NCBI GenBank assembly: GCA_900544875.1 | Contig: UQWS01000016.1 | Location: forward strand, 1 to 47,765 | DNA: 47,765 nt | Direction of reading: 5' to 3' | Source: an uncultured Collinsella sp. | GTDB taxonomy: Bacteria > Actinomycetota > Coriobacteriia > Coriobacteriales > Coriobacteriaceae | In this document: positions 24,748-32,472 of the stretch, in pieces | Layout: every line of letters starts with the position of its first letter | Position numbering within the stretch: the first letter of the stretch is position 1 | Made by a program: the position numbers and the translations under genes | The notes under the pieces: model-generated | What the model was told of the DNA's origin: nothing | The model's input: only the letters and a program-made list of their open reading frames with translations | Database searches by the model: none

Positions 24748-25728
24748 GTGGTTAAGATGAAGGATGTGGCCGAGCTGGCCGGCGTTTCGAGCGCCGCCGT
24801 CTCGCGCTACCTCAATGGTGGATATATCTCGGCGGACAAGGCCGAGCGCATTAAGCAGGCGATTGAGCTGACCGGATACGTGCGGTCCAGCCAAGCTCGC
24901 GCGCTGCGCACCGGTTCCACCAAGCTCATCGGCGTCATCGTGCCCAAGATCAACTCGGAGTCCGTGAGCCGCATTACCGCCGGCATTGGCCAGGTGCTCG
25001 GTCGCCGTGGCTACCAGATGCTGCTTGCCAACACCGACAACGCGGCCGATCGTGAGCTCGAATACCTCGATTTATTCCAAAACCACCCGGTCGATGGCAT
25101 TGTGCTGGTGGCAACTATGATTACCGACGAGCACCGTCGGGCGATTGAATCGTGTCGCGTGCCCATCGTGCTGATCGGCCAGAATGTTGAGGGTGCGGCG
25201 TGCGTCTATCACGACGATTACGAGGCCGCCTTTGAATTGGGCCAGGCACTTGCGGGTCGTGTGGACGGCAAGATTGCCTATATTGGAGTTACCGAGGAGG
25301 ACCGCGCGGCCGGTTATGACCGCCGTCGCGGTTTTGAGGCCGGCTTGCGCGCCGCGGGCGTGGCGCTTGATCCGAGTCTGATTCGTCTGGGCTCGTTTAC
25401 GCTCGACTCGGGCTATGGTGCGGCGCGTGAACTGCTTTCCGTCGCTCCCGATGTTTCGTTTATCGCCTGCGCGACCGACACCATGGCGGCGGGCGCGCTG
25501 CGTGCCATCGATGAGGTTCGAGGTATGGGCGAGGGCATACATCGTGTGAGCGGTTTTGGCGACAACGCGTTTTTGCGCGCGCTGACGGGTGGCATTCCCA
25601 CCGTGCACTATGGCTACCTGACCAGTGGCGTCGAGGCGACCAATATGTTACTCAACACGCTTGATGGCGTGGAGGGGGAGAGCGGTCTCAAGACGCTCAA
25701 GCTCGGCCATCAGCTTATGAATGTCTAG
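24748..25728 (+). CDS. LacI-family repressor of the sucrose genes
   Basis: The N-terminal HTH reads MKDVAELAGVSSAAVSRYLN, the canonical LacI DNA-binding segment, with the hinge helix SSQARALRTG. It is followed by a periplasmic-binding-protein-like sugar domain (LIGVIVPKINSE...). GTG 24748 is chosen: it is three codons before the HTH methionine and has agggg upstream. ATG 24715 and 24757 are alternatives. The operators at 25817-25856 ahead of the PTS gene and the one at 24719 ahead of its own start indicate that it represses both. The inducer is probably a sucrose-derived sugar such as fructose or a sugar phosphate, inferred from the neighbours. Confidence 0.88.
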   Translation: MVKMKDVAELAGVSSAAVSRYLNGGYISADKAERIKQAIELTGYVRSSQARALRTGSTKLIGVIVPKINSESVSRITAGIGQVLGRRGYQMLLANTDNAADRELEYLDLFQNHPVDGIVLVATMITDEHRRAIESCRVPIVLIGQNVEGAACVYHDDYEAAFELGQALAGRVDGKIAYIGVTEEDRAAGYDRRRGFEAGLRAAGVALDPSLIRLGSFTLDSGYGAARELLSVAPDVSFIACATDTMAAGALRAIDEVRGMGEGIHRVSGFGDNAFLRALTGGIPTVHYGYLTSGVEATNMLLNTLDGVEGESGLKTLKLGHQLMNV

Positions 25729-25816
25729 GTCTTGGGCACGTCTGCCTGTCTCTGAGTCGCCTGTTTTTGCCTTAAAACTACCTTTCGCCGGCTTTTTCCT
25801 ACCGTTCACCCTACTA

Positions 25817-25856
25817 TGAAAACGATTACAGATATATGAAACTGAAAACGATTACA
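25817..25856. promoter_or_regulatory. Two tandem LacI-family operators before the PTS gene
   Basis: Identical 14-mers TGAAAACGATTACA occur at 25817-25830 and 25843-25856, 26 bp apart centre to centre and 57 bases before the PTS start. They fit the LacI-family consensus and resemble the operator at 24719. TACTAT at 25812-25817, overlapping the first operator, could be the -10, but no -35 is convincing. Confidence 0.8.
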
Positions 25857-25912
25857 GTGTAAGTGTCAAAGGTGGCCGGGTGCACATGCGCCCGTTGAAG
25901 GAAAGGGAAGTC

Positions 25913-27313
25913 ATGGACTACCGCAAATCAGCCCAAGAGGTGCTTGACAACATCGGTGGCGCCGACAACGTTGTTTCGGCCGCACACTGCGCCACGCGTC
26001 TGTGCCTGGTGATTGCCGATAACGCCAAGGTTAACAAGGAGGCCATCGAGAACGTCGACGGCGCCAAGGGCGTCTTTGAGGCTCAGGGCCAGCTCCAGAT
26101 TATTTTTGGCACCGGCACCGTCAACAAGGTCTACGAGGAGTTCATCGCGCTCAGCGGCGTCGAGGCTGCCACCAAGGCCGAGGTCAAGGAGGCCGCGGCG
26201 CAGCAGCAGAACATCTTTATGCGCGCCATTAAGATGCTCGGCGATGTCTTTGTCCCCATCATCCCCGCCATCGTGGCTTCGGGTCTGCTGCTGGGCATTA
26301 TGAGTGCCCTTAACTTTATGGCCTCCAACGGCTTTATCGCGCTCGACACCAATAACTTTATCTATAAGATCGCCGACCTGGTCTCGGGAACGTCCTTTGG
26401 CATTCTGCAGATCCTGATCGGCTACTCCGCGGCTAAGGCCTTTGGCGCCAACCCGTACCTGGGTGCCGTCGTCGGCGGTGCGTTCATCAACTCCTCGCTG
26501 CAGAGCGCCTATACGGTTGCCTCCGAGGGCGTGCGGACCATGGTCACCGTTATTCCCGGTGTGTACAGTTTTGAGTGGGTCGGCTATCAGGGCCATGTGA
26601 TTCCCATCGTTATCGCCTGCGCCATTCTGGCCTTCCTCGAGAAGCGCCTGCACAAGATCGTTCCCGAGATGTTCGACCTCTTTGTGACCCCGCTCGTCTC
26701 GGTGTTCGTGACCGTGCTCGTGACGCTCGTTGCCGTCGGCCCCATCTTTGTCTGGGCCGAGAACGCCATTCTCGGTCTGATTCAGGCCCTGCTGACCCTG
26801 CCCTTCGGTATCGGTTCCTTTATCGTCGGCCTGTTCTACGCCCCCACGGTCGTTACCGGTATCCACCAGATGTACACCGCCATCGACCTGGGCCAGCTCG
26901 CCCAGTACGGTGTGACCTACTGGCTGCCCATCGCCAGCGCCGCCAACATTGCCCAGGGTGGCGCCGCGCTCGCCGTTGCCTTTAAGACCCGCGATGCCAA
27001 GATCAAGGGTCTGGCGCTTCCTTCGGCTCTGTCCGCCTTCATGGGTATTACCGAGCCTGCCATCTTTGGTGTGAACCTGCGCTTCTTTAAGCCCTTCATC
27101 GCCGGTTGCATCGGCGGCGGTTGCGGTGCCTTGGTCTGCGCGCTCACCTCGTTGGCTGCCTCCGGCACGGGTGTTACCGGTATTTTCGGTATCCTGCTGT
27201 GCCTGGCCCAGCCCGTGCAGTACGCGATCATGTTTGCGGTCGCCGCGCTGGTTTCCTTTGCCGTCTCGTTTCTCCTGTACAAGGACGAGCCCAAGGCTTC
27301 CGAGCAGGCCTAA
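25913..27313 (+). CDS. scrA: Sucrose-type PTS transporter, EIIBC subunit
   Basis: ATG 25913 has gaaagggaag upstream; an earlier ATG at 25880 lacks one and is not favoured. The 466-residue protein has an N-terminal EIIB domain with phosphorylated-type Cys26 in AAHCATRLCL. An EIIC domain of about ten membrane helices follows, with the glucose-superfamily substrate motif GITEPAIFGVNL. No EIIA domain is attached, so phosphate must come from an EIIA elsewhere. It takes up sucrose as sucrose-6-phosphate for the GH32 enzyme encoded next. Trehalose or another beta-fructoside is possible, but the neighbouring GH32 gene favours sucrose. Confidence 0.87.
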   Translation: MDYRKSAQEVLDNIGGADNVVSAAHCATRLCLVIADNAKVNKEAIENVDGAKGVFEAQGQLQIIFGTGTVNKVYEEFIALSGVEAATKAEVKEAAAQQQNIFMRAIKMLGDVFVPIIPAIVASGLLLGIMSALNFMASNGFIALDTNNFIYKIADLVSGTSFGILQILIGYSAAKAFGANPYLGAVVGGAFINSSLQSAYTVASEGVRTMVTVIPGVYSFEWVGYQGHVIPIVIACAILAFLEKRLHKIVPEMFDLFVTPLVSVFVTVLVTLVAVGPIFVWAENAILGLIQALLTLPFGIGSFIVGLFYAPTVVTGIHQMYTAIDLGQLAQYGVTYWLPIASAANIAQGGAALAVAFKTRDAKIKGLALPSALSAFMGITEPAIFGVNLRFFKPFIAGCIGGGCGALVCALTSLAASGTGVTGIFGILLCLAQPVQYAIMFAVAALVSFAVSFLLYKDEPKASEQA

Positions 27314-27331
27314 GAGCTTTTGATTGAGGGG

Positions 27332-27366
27332 ATGCCCGCGGGTTGTATGCTCACGGGCGTTTCCTG
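27332..27366 (+). terminator. Weak hairpin between the PTS and hydrolase genes
   Basis: A 7-bp stem (27332-27338 with 27354-27360, one G-T pair) with a 15-base loop and a short pyrimidine tail lies in the 107-base gap. It may reduce read-through into the hydrolase gene; support is thin. Confidence 0.3.
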
Positions 27367-27420
27367 TATCTTGTGCCGTTCTCTGGCGCCTTGTTACTTT
27401 CGATCCGTTAGGACTTTGAT

Positions 27421-28962
27421 ATGTCTAATGCACTTGGTCGCGACCTTGCAAAGCTGGTTGCCGCTGTTGACGCTGCCGCCTCTGAGTGCGGTCATGGCGC
27501 GTATGGCCAGCATTTCCACATTATGCCGCCGGCGGGTTGGCTCAATGACCCCAACGGTCTTTGCCAGGCAGATGGCGTGTTCCATGCCTATTTTCAGTAT
27601 GCGCCGTTTGATGTCGAGGGCGGCGTTAAGGCCTGGGGTCATGCGACGAGCCGCGACCTTATGACGTGGGACTACGTTGGCGCCCCGCTGTTGCCCGACG
27701 AGCCGTTCGATTGCCATGGCGTGTATTCGGGCTCCGCGCTTGTCGAGGACGGTCGCATTCGCGTGCTGTACACAGGCAACGTTAAGCTTTCCGATGCAGA
27801 TGGCACATACGACTACATCAATACCGGCCGCCGCGCCGATACTGTTTATGTCGAGAGCGTTGATGGCCTTGCCGGTCGGGAGTTCAGCCAAAAGCGCGTG
27901 GTGCTGGCGTCCGAGGATTATCCCGACGATCTGACCTGCCACGTGCGTGATCCCAAGGTGTGGCGCGATGATGATGGGCGTTACCACATGGTGCTGGGCG
28001 CGCGTCGTCGCGTGGATGGGCCGCATGTCGAGAGTCGTTTTTGCGCGATGCACGGCGAGGGCGCCGGGCGCGATGTGGGCGAGATCCTGGTGTATGGCTC
28101 GCCCGATATGCTGAGCTGGGAGCTCGAGAGCCGCGTGTCTACGCCCGAGCGTTTTGGCTTTATGTGGGAGTGCCCGGGATACCTTGAGCTTGAGGCCGAT
28201 GACGGCGTACCGGCGAAGTGGCTGTCCTTCTCGCCCCAGGGGCTCGAGGGCGGTCGTTGGGACCGCGGCAACGTATACGCTGCCGGCTACATGCCTGTAA
28301 CGGGCGACATTACAGATGGCGATGGCGAGTATGAGCTGGGCGAGTTCCGCCTGTGGGACGCCGGTTTTGACTTCTATGCCCCGCAGGAGTTCACGGCCGA
28401 GGACGGTCGCCACATTCTGATCGGCTGGATGGGCATGCCCGATGAGCCGACCTATGGCAACGCACCCACCGTGGCGTGCGGCTGGCAGCACTGCATGACG
28501 GTGCCGCGTGAGCTCACAGCCGGTGCCGGCGGCGTGGTGCTGCAGCAGCCGGCACGAGAGATCGAGCGCCATTATGCCTCGGTGCGTGTGGGGGAGAGCT
28601 CGTTGGAGGTTGCCGGCGATACCTGCTTTGACGTTGTTGTCGACGGTGTCGACGGCGCATTTACCGCGACCGTTGATGGCGAGCTGAAGCTGGCGTTTGT
28701 GCTCGCTGAGGGCGAACTGCCCTCGCGCTTTGAGATGCGATTTACCGATGAGGGTCGCGCTTCTGCCGGCTGCGGTCGCACCGTGCGTTGGGAGCCCGTC
28801 GACGAGGTTCGCAACGTGCGTATTGTCGGCGATGCCTCGTCGGTCGAGGTGTTTGTGAACGATGGCGCGCTCGTGTTATCGACGCGCATCTATCCCGAGG
28901 CCTATGGCGTGACCGTTGACGCTCCGGGTGCGAGCGTGACATATCACACGCTCAACATCTAA
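27421..28962 (+). CDS. scrB: Sucrose-6-phosphate hydrolase / beta-fructosidase (GH32)
   Basis: The 513-residue protein carries the three GH32 blocks: WLNDPNG (nucleophile D43), VRDPKVW (transition-state Asp D177) and WECPGY (acid/base E250). A C-terminal beta-sandwich follows (from about 370). There is no signal peptide, so it is intracellular and suited to sucrose-6-phosphate delivered by the PTS gene upstream, giving glucose-6-phosphate and fructose. The ribosome site is weak (tagga). No fructokinase gene is in the window. A strong terminator follows the gene. Confidence 0.9.
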   Translation: MSNALGRDLAKLVAAVDAAASECGHGAYGQHFHIMPPAGWLNDPNGLCQADGVFHAYFQYAPFDVEGGVKAWGHATSRDLMTWDYVGAPLLPDEPFDCHGVYSGSALVEDGRIRVLYTGNVKLSDADGTYDYINTGRRADTVYVESVDGLAGREFSQKRVVLASEDYPDDLTCHVRDPKVWRDDDGRYHMVLGARRRVDGPHVESRFCAMHGEGAGRDVGEILVYGSPDMLSWELESRVSTPERFGFMWECPGYLELEADDGVPAKWLSFSPQGLEGGRWDRGNVYAAGYMPVTGDITDGDGEYELGEFRLWDAGFDFYAPQEFTAEDGRHILIGWMGMPDEPTYGNAPTVACGWQHCMTVPRELTAGAGGVVLQQPAREIERHYASVRVGESSLEVAGDTCFDVVVDGVDGAFTATVDGELKLAFVLAEGELPSRFEMRFTDEGRASAGCGRTVRWEPVDEVRNVRIVGDASSVEVFVNDGALVLSTRIYPEAYGVTVDAPGASVTYHTLNI

Positions 28963-29000
28963 GCGATTCGTCGCATATCGGCGCTATACTGCAGCCGTTG

Positions 29001-29040
29001 CCCACGATGCGGGAAACACCCGCATCGTGGGTTTTTGTTT
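29001..29040 (+). terminator. Intrinsic terminator after scrB
   Basis: A perfect 13-bp GC-rich stem (29001-29013 with 29019-29031), 5-base loop, then tttttgttt. It ends only 18 bases before the start of the next gene. TATACT at 28985-28990 lies upstream of it, so if that is a promoter the hairpin would sit in the next gene's leader. Confidence 0.9.
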
Positions 29041-29058
29041 ATGAAGGGGCGGTGCCTT

Positions 29059-30063
29059 GTGGATGTACAGCAGCTAGAAGAGGCCTGGGCTTTAAGGGCC
29101 GGCGCGCGTGAGGCGCGTCTTGTTGCGGCCTCGCATGTGCCGGCGGCGCTGTCTCTGTTGGGGATTGTGCGCCCCGGTGACCGCCTGGTTGCGTTTGCCG
29201 ATGACTTTGTCGATGGGTTTGCGAGCGGCTTTGATGGCTGCGATGTCGCGCTGGTGGGCTCGGGGTCCGCCGATGCGTTTGCTGCCGCGTCCGAGGGCTT
29301 TGATGCTTCGTTTGATGCCGAGGGGTCGCACCTGTGGTGGTTTGTGAACTCAATCGGTGGCTTTGGTCTGCGTGTGCCCGACCTTCGCGCTCTGGGCCGC
29401 GCTGCTCGTGAGGCCCACGCGCTGTTTGTAGTGGATAACACGGTGGCGTCGGCTTTTGGCTGCGTTTCGCTGCGGCTGGGTGCTGTGCTGTCGCTTGAGG
29501 CGCTCGATCGTGTATGTGCCGGTGATGCTCCGCGCAAGTTGGTTGCCGTATCGGTCGCGCGCTCGCAGCTCAAGCGCCATTGCGTGGATGCCGCGGCTGA
29601 GTGCGCGCATGCCCTGCTTGAGGGCTGTGGCTTGGCCAAGCTTGATATGCCTGCTGACGAGGCCGGTGCGCTGGAGCGCGGGTTGGACTCGCTCGATGTC
29701 CGCTTGCAGGCACATTTCGACCGCGCACGTGCGCTGGCCGAGTATCTGGCCGCCAATGAGATGGTGCGCAACGTGCGCTATCCCGGGCTGAGCCCGCATC
29801 CCGACCATGCGGCTGCAACGGGAATCCTCGAGCACGGCTTTGGCCCGGCAGTTGAATTTGATCTTATCGAGCGTAGTGCGGGCGAGCTGTTCGATGCTTT
29901 GCCCGGGGAGTTTCGCACATCGCCCGCCGGCGGCGCAACGACGCGCCTTTCGGCTCCACGCGGCAAGCAGGGGAGCACCGTCCGCCTCTTCGCCGGTACC
30001 GACAATCCTCTGGTAGTAGCGTCCACCCTAGACAACGCCCTCCGCAAGTTAGTTACTCTTTGA
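29059..30063 (+). CDS. Cys/Met-metabolism PLP-fold protein, apparently without the catalytic lysine
   Basis: GTG 29059, nine bases after aagggg, is preferred; an ATG at 29041 would lie against the terminator. The 334-residue protein follows the fold of cystathionine synthases/lyases: the PLP-ring Asp motif appears as VVDNTVASAFG, and the C-terminal part has ...GGATTRLSAPRG...VRLFAGTDNP, where the family has SLG...RLSVGIE. About 20-30 residues after DNT, where the family has SxTKYxxGH with the Schiff-base lysine, this protein reads GAVLSLEALDRVCAG and no lysine is evident. It is also shorter than the usual ~380. It may be a non-catalytic homologue or have changed chemistry. It overlaps the end of the convergent regulator gene by 11 bases. 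Confidence 0.7.
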   Translation: MDVQQLEEAWALRAGAREARLVAASHVPAALSLLGIVRPGDRLVAFADDFVDGFASGFDGCDVALVGSGSADAFAAASEGFDASFDAEGSHLWWFVNSIGGFGLRVPDLRALGRAAREAHALFVVDNTVASAFGCVSLRLGAVLSLEALDRVCAGDAPRKLVAVSVARSQLKRHCVDAAAECAHALLEGCGLAKLDMPADEAGALERGLDSLDVRLQAHFDRARALAEYLAANEMVRNVRYPGLSPHPDHAAATGILEHGFGPAVEFDLIERSAGELFDALPGEFRTSPAGGATTRLSAPRGKQGSTVRLFAGTDNPLVVASTLDNALRKLVTL

Positions 30064-30397
30064 TGCTGGCGATGAGGTCGTTTGCTTTGGTGGCGATGAC
30101 GTTGTTGATGTCGGCCTGCAGCTCCTCGTAGACCGCTATGGCTCGCTCGCCGGCGGGGGTGAGGGTGGATCCGCGGGCGCCGTCGCGCTCGATGAGCTTG
30201 CAGCCCAGCTGGCCTTCGGCCTCGTTTACGATGCGCCAGGCCTTGGAATACGCCATGCCCATGCTCTTGGCGGCGCGGTTGAGCGAGTGCTCGCGGGCGA
30301 TACCCTGCAGCAGCAAGACACAGCCGTGTCCAAACACGCCCGGCAGATCTTTGTCGAACGCTTGAATGACCAACTTTGCCGTCGTCTTGTACTCCAT
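30053..30397 (-). CDS. ModE/LysR-type winged-helix DNA-binding protein
   Basis: This single-domain protein (~114 aa) has the ModE N-terminal pattern: GHGCVLLLQGIAREHSLNRA, then AAKSMGMAYSKAWRIVNEAE (HTH), LGCKLIERDG (wing) and LTPAGERAI. There is no molybdate-binding (TOBE) domain, as in the short 'LysR-like' ModE proteins of many anaerobes. ATG 30397 is chosen; GTG 30406 is an alternative with a poorly spaced ribosome site. Targets are unknown. It is convergent with the PLP-fold gene and shares its last codons with it. Confidence 0.8.
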   Translation of the reverse strand: MEYKTTAKLVIQAFDKDLPGVFGHGCVLLLQGIAREHSLNRAAKSMGMAYSKAWRIVNEAEGQLGCKLIERDGARGSTLTPAGERAIAVYEELQADINNVIATKANDLIASIKE

Positions 30398-30590
30398 GTG
30401 CTCCACGTCTTCCCGCTAAAGTGTTTGCTGGGCAAACGCAAAGCCTGCGTCAAACCCTCGTGTGCTCTTCTTAAATCATGCATTGTAGCAGTCAAAGTGC
30501 GTTAAGATACTTCCCCAGTATTGGGCGCCCAAGGTTGGGCTGGGTCCTACGAGGCCTGCAGCCGACCGGTCGCATGGAAAAAGGAGAAAC

Positions 30591-32102
30591 ATGGCTACGT
30601 TCTTTCCCGGTGAGTCCCACACGTTTTCGGAGTATCTGCTGGTCCCTGGTTACTCGTCCTCGCAGTGCATCCCCAACAACGTCTCTCTTAAGACGCCGCT
30701 GACCCGCTTTAAGCGCGGTGAGAAGCCGGCAATCACCCTGAACATCCCCATGGTTTCCGCCATCATGCAGTCCGTCTCGGGCGTCGACATGGGTGTCGCG
30801 CTCGCTACCGAGGGTGGCCTGTCCTTCATTTACGGTTCCCAGAGCGCCGAGTCCGAGGCCGCCATGGTCAAGGCCGTCAAGGATCACAAGGCCGGTTTCG
30901 TTCAGTCTGATTCCACGCTGACCCCCGACATGACCATGGAGCAGGTCATCGAGCTCAAGGAGAAGACCGGTCACTCCACCATGCCGGTTACTGATGACGG
31001 TACTCCCAAGGGTAAGCTCCTGGGCATCGTCACCAGCCGTGACTATCGCCCCAGTCGCGATGACCACCAGACGAAGGTCTCCGAGTTCATGACCCCGCGT
31101 GAGCAGCTCATCGTGGGCGACAAGAACATCAGCCTCAAGGTTGCCAACGACGTCATCTGGGACAACAAGCTCAACGCCCTGCCCATCGTCGACGATAACG
31201 ATCACCTCATGGGCATTGTGTTCCGCAAGGACTACGACAGCCACAAGACTAACCCCAACGAGCTGCTCGATAACGACAAGCGCTACATGGTCGGCGCCGG
31301 TATCAACACCCGCGACTATGCCGAGCGCGTGCCGCTGCTCATCGAGGCTGGTGCCGATGTCCTGTGCATCGACTCTTCCGAGGGCTTCAGCGAGTGGCAG
31401 AAGCGCACCATCGAGTGGATCCGCGCCAACTACGGCGAGGACGTCAAGGTCGGTGCCGGTAACGTCGTCGACGCCGAGGGCTTCCGCTTCCTGGCTGACT
31501 GTGGTGCCGATTTCATCAAGGTCGGTATCGGCGGCGGTTCCATCTGCATCACCCGTGAGACCAAGGGTATCGGCCGTGGCCAGGCCACTGCGTTGATCGA
31601 CGTCTGCCGCGCTCGCGACGAGTACTACGAGGAGACCGGCGTCTACGTGCCCGTGTGCTCCGACGGCGGTATCGTCTACGATTACCACATGACGCTCGCC
31701 CTGGCCATGGGTGCTGACTTTATGATGCTGGGTCGCTACTTCGCCCGCTTCGACGAGAGCCCGACCGAGCGCGTCAACGTGAACGGTCAGTACATGAAGG
31801 AGTACTGGGGCGAGGGTTCCGCGCGTGCCCGCAACTGGCAGCGCTACGATCTGGGTGGCGCCGCGAAGCTCAGCTTCGTCGAGGGCGTCGACTCCTACGT
31901 TCCCTACGCCGGCTCCCTCAAGGACGGCGTGGGCGGTACGCTTTACAAGGTCAAGTCCACGATGTGCAACTGCGGTGCCCTCTCGATCCCCGAGCTCCAG
32001 GAAAAGGCACGCCTGACCCTGGTGAGCTCGACCTCAATCGTCGAAGGCGGCGCCCACGACGTAGTCGTCAAGGACTCCCAGCAGAGCGTTTCCTATCGAT
32101 AA
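30591..32102 (+). CDS. guaB: Inosine-5'-monophosphate dehydrogenase
   Basis: IMPDH oxidises IMP to XMP, the committed step to GMP. The protein is 503 aa with aaaaaggag upstream. A Bateman (two-CBS) domain lies about 95-220 inside the TIM barrel. The catalytic loop is GGGSICITR with Cys319, where most bacteria have GPGSICTTR, and the flap carries RY at 418-419. Length, the C319 and R418-Y419 numbering, the HTFxEYLLxPG opening and the MKEYWGEGS stretch coincide with what I recall of the Tritrichomonas foetus enzyme rather than the ordinary bacterial type. Both nearby repeats and a terminator-like hairpin lie downstream. Confidence 0.95.
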   Translation: MATFFPGESHTFSEYLLVPGYSSSQCIPNNVSLKTPLTRFKRGEKPAITLNIPMVSAIMQSVSGVDMGVALATEGGLSFIYGSQSAESEAAMVKAVKDHKAGFVQSDSTLTPDMTMEQVIELKEKTGHSTMPVTDDGTPKGKLLGIVTSRDYRPSRDDHQTKVSEFMTPREQLIVGDKNISLKVANDVIWDNKLNALPIVDDNDHLMGIVFRKDYDSHKTNPNELLDNDKRYMVGAGINTRDYAERVPLLIEAGADVLCIDSSEGFSEWQKRTIEWIRANYGEDVKVGAGNVVDAEGFRFLADCGADFIKVGIGGGSICITRETKGIGRGQATALIDVCRARDEYYEETGVYVPVCSDGGIVYDYHMTLALAMGADFMMLGRYFARFDESPTERVNVNGQYMKEYWGEGSARARNWQRYDLGGAAKLSFVEGVDSYVPYAGSLKDGVGGTLYKVKSTMCNCGALSIPELQEKARLTLVSSTSIVEGGAHDVVVKDSQQSVSYR

Positions 32103-32104
32103 GT

Positions 32105-32203
32105 GGCTTTCCCAAGCACCGCACCTTGCCGTTCAAACCGTCGCTCGCGTACCAAAGTACGCGTCGCTCCTCTTTCACGGCAATCTGCGGCACTTGGAAA
32201 ACC
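32105..32203. repeat. Structured intergenic repeat, copy 2
   Basis: The core at 32136-32176 is nearly identical to 24559-24600 (loop caaa instead of ataaa; otherwise the same through ctcctctttc). The enclosing stem, 32105-32132 with 32176-32203, is imperfect and has a sequence unrelated to that of copy 1. It begins 3 bases after the guaB stop and may shape the 3' end of that transcript. Confidence 0.8.
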
Positions 32204-32261
32204 CGTCCATGCTAGGACTATTAACAAATAGCGGTTGAGTATCAACCACGTTATTTAGATA

Positions 32262-32296
32262 AAGCGAGATGCCTGCAAGTCGCAGGCATCTCGCTT
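32262..32296 (+). terminator. 15-bp perfect hairpin between guaB and leuS
   Basis: Bases 32262-32276 pair with 32282-32296 around the loop aagtc. The stem is long, but the tail (gtcgtatttg) is only moderately T-rich. It could terminate guaB transcription or be part of the leuS leader. Confidence 0.55.
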
Positions 32297-32344
32297 GTCG
32301 TATTTGCTATTATCAGTCGAGTCAACCTTAGGGTCGGGCAGTTT

Positions 32345-32435
32345 AGCTTTGTTCGCTACAAGTTCCGCACGCAAAGAAGAGCACATTAAGTGCTCTTCGT
32401 CTTGCGCAGGACTGTCCGCAGTAGCGAATAAAGCC
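32345..32435 (+). promoter_or_regulatory. Long structured leader upstream of leuS
   Basis: Bases 32345-32359 pair with 32421-32435 (14 of 15, one G-T), and inside is a perfect 9-bp hairpin (32376-32384 with 32390-32398, loop attaa). Intermediate segments also pair with bulges. It ends ~26 bases before the leuS ribosome site (aaaggag). A T-box would be expected for this gene in many Gram-positives, but its AGGGTGG-type motif is not seen. Role as a translational or transcriptional control element is inference. Confidence 0.5.
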
Positions 32436-32472
32436 AAGCCGACTGACCCCAGCTAAGATTAAAGGAGCTGAT

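Noticed and set aside
30478..30590. Purine riboswitch before guaB
   Set aside because: The gap is short and lacks the conserved purine-aptamer loops; only GC-rich partial pairing is seen.
32215..32472. T-box riboswitch before leuS
   Set aside because: No AGGGTGGNACCGCG-type antiterminator motif or specifier loop could be identified, so only a generic structured leader is reported.
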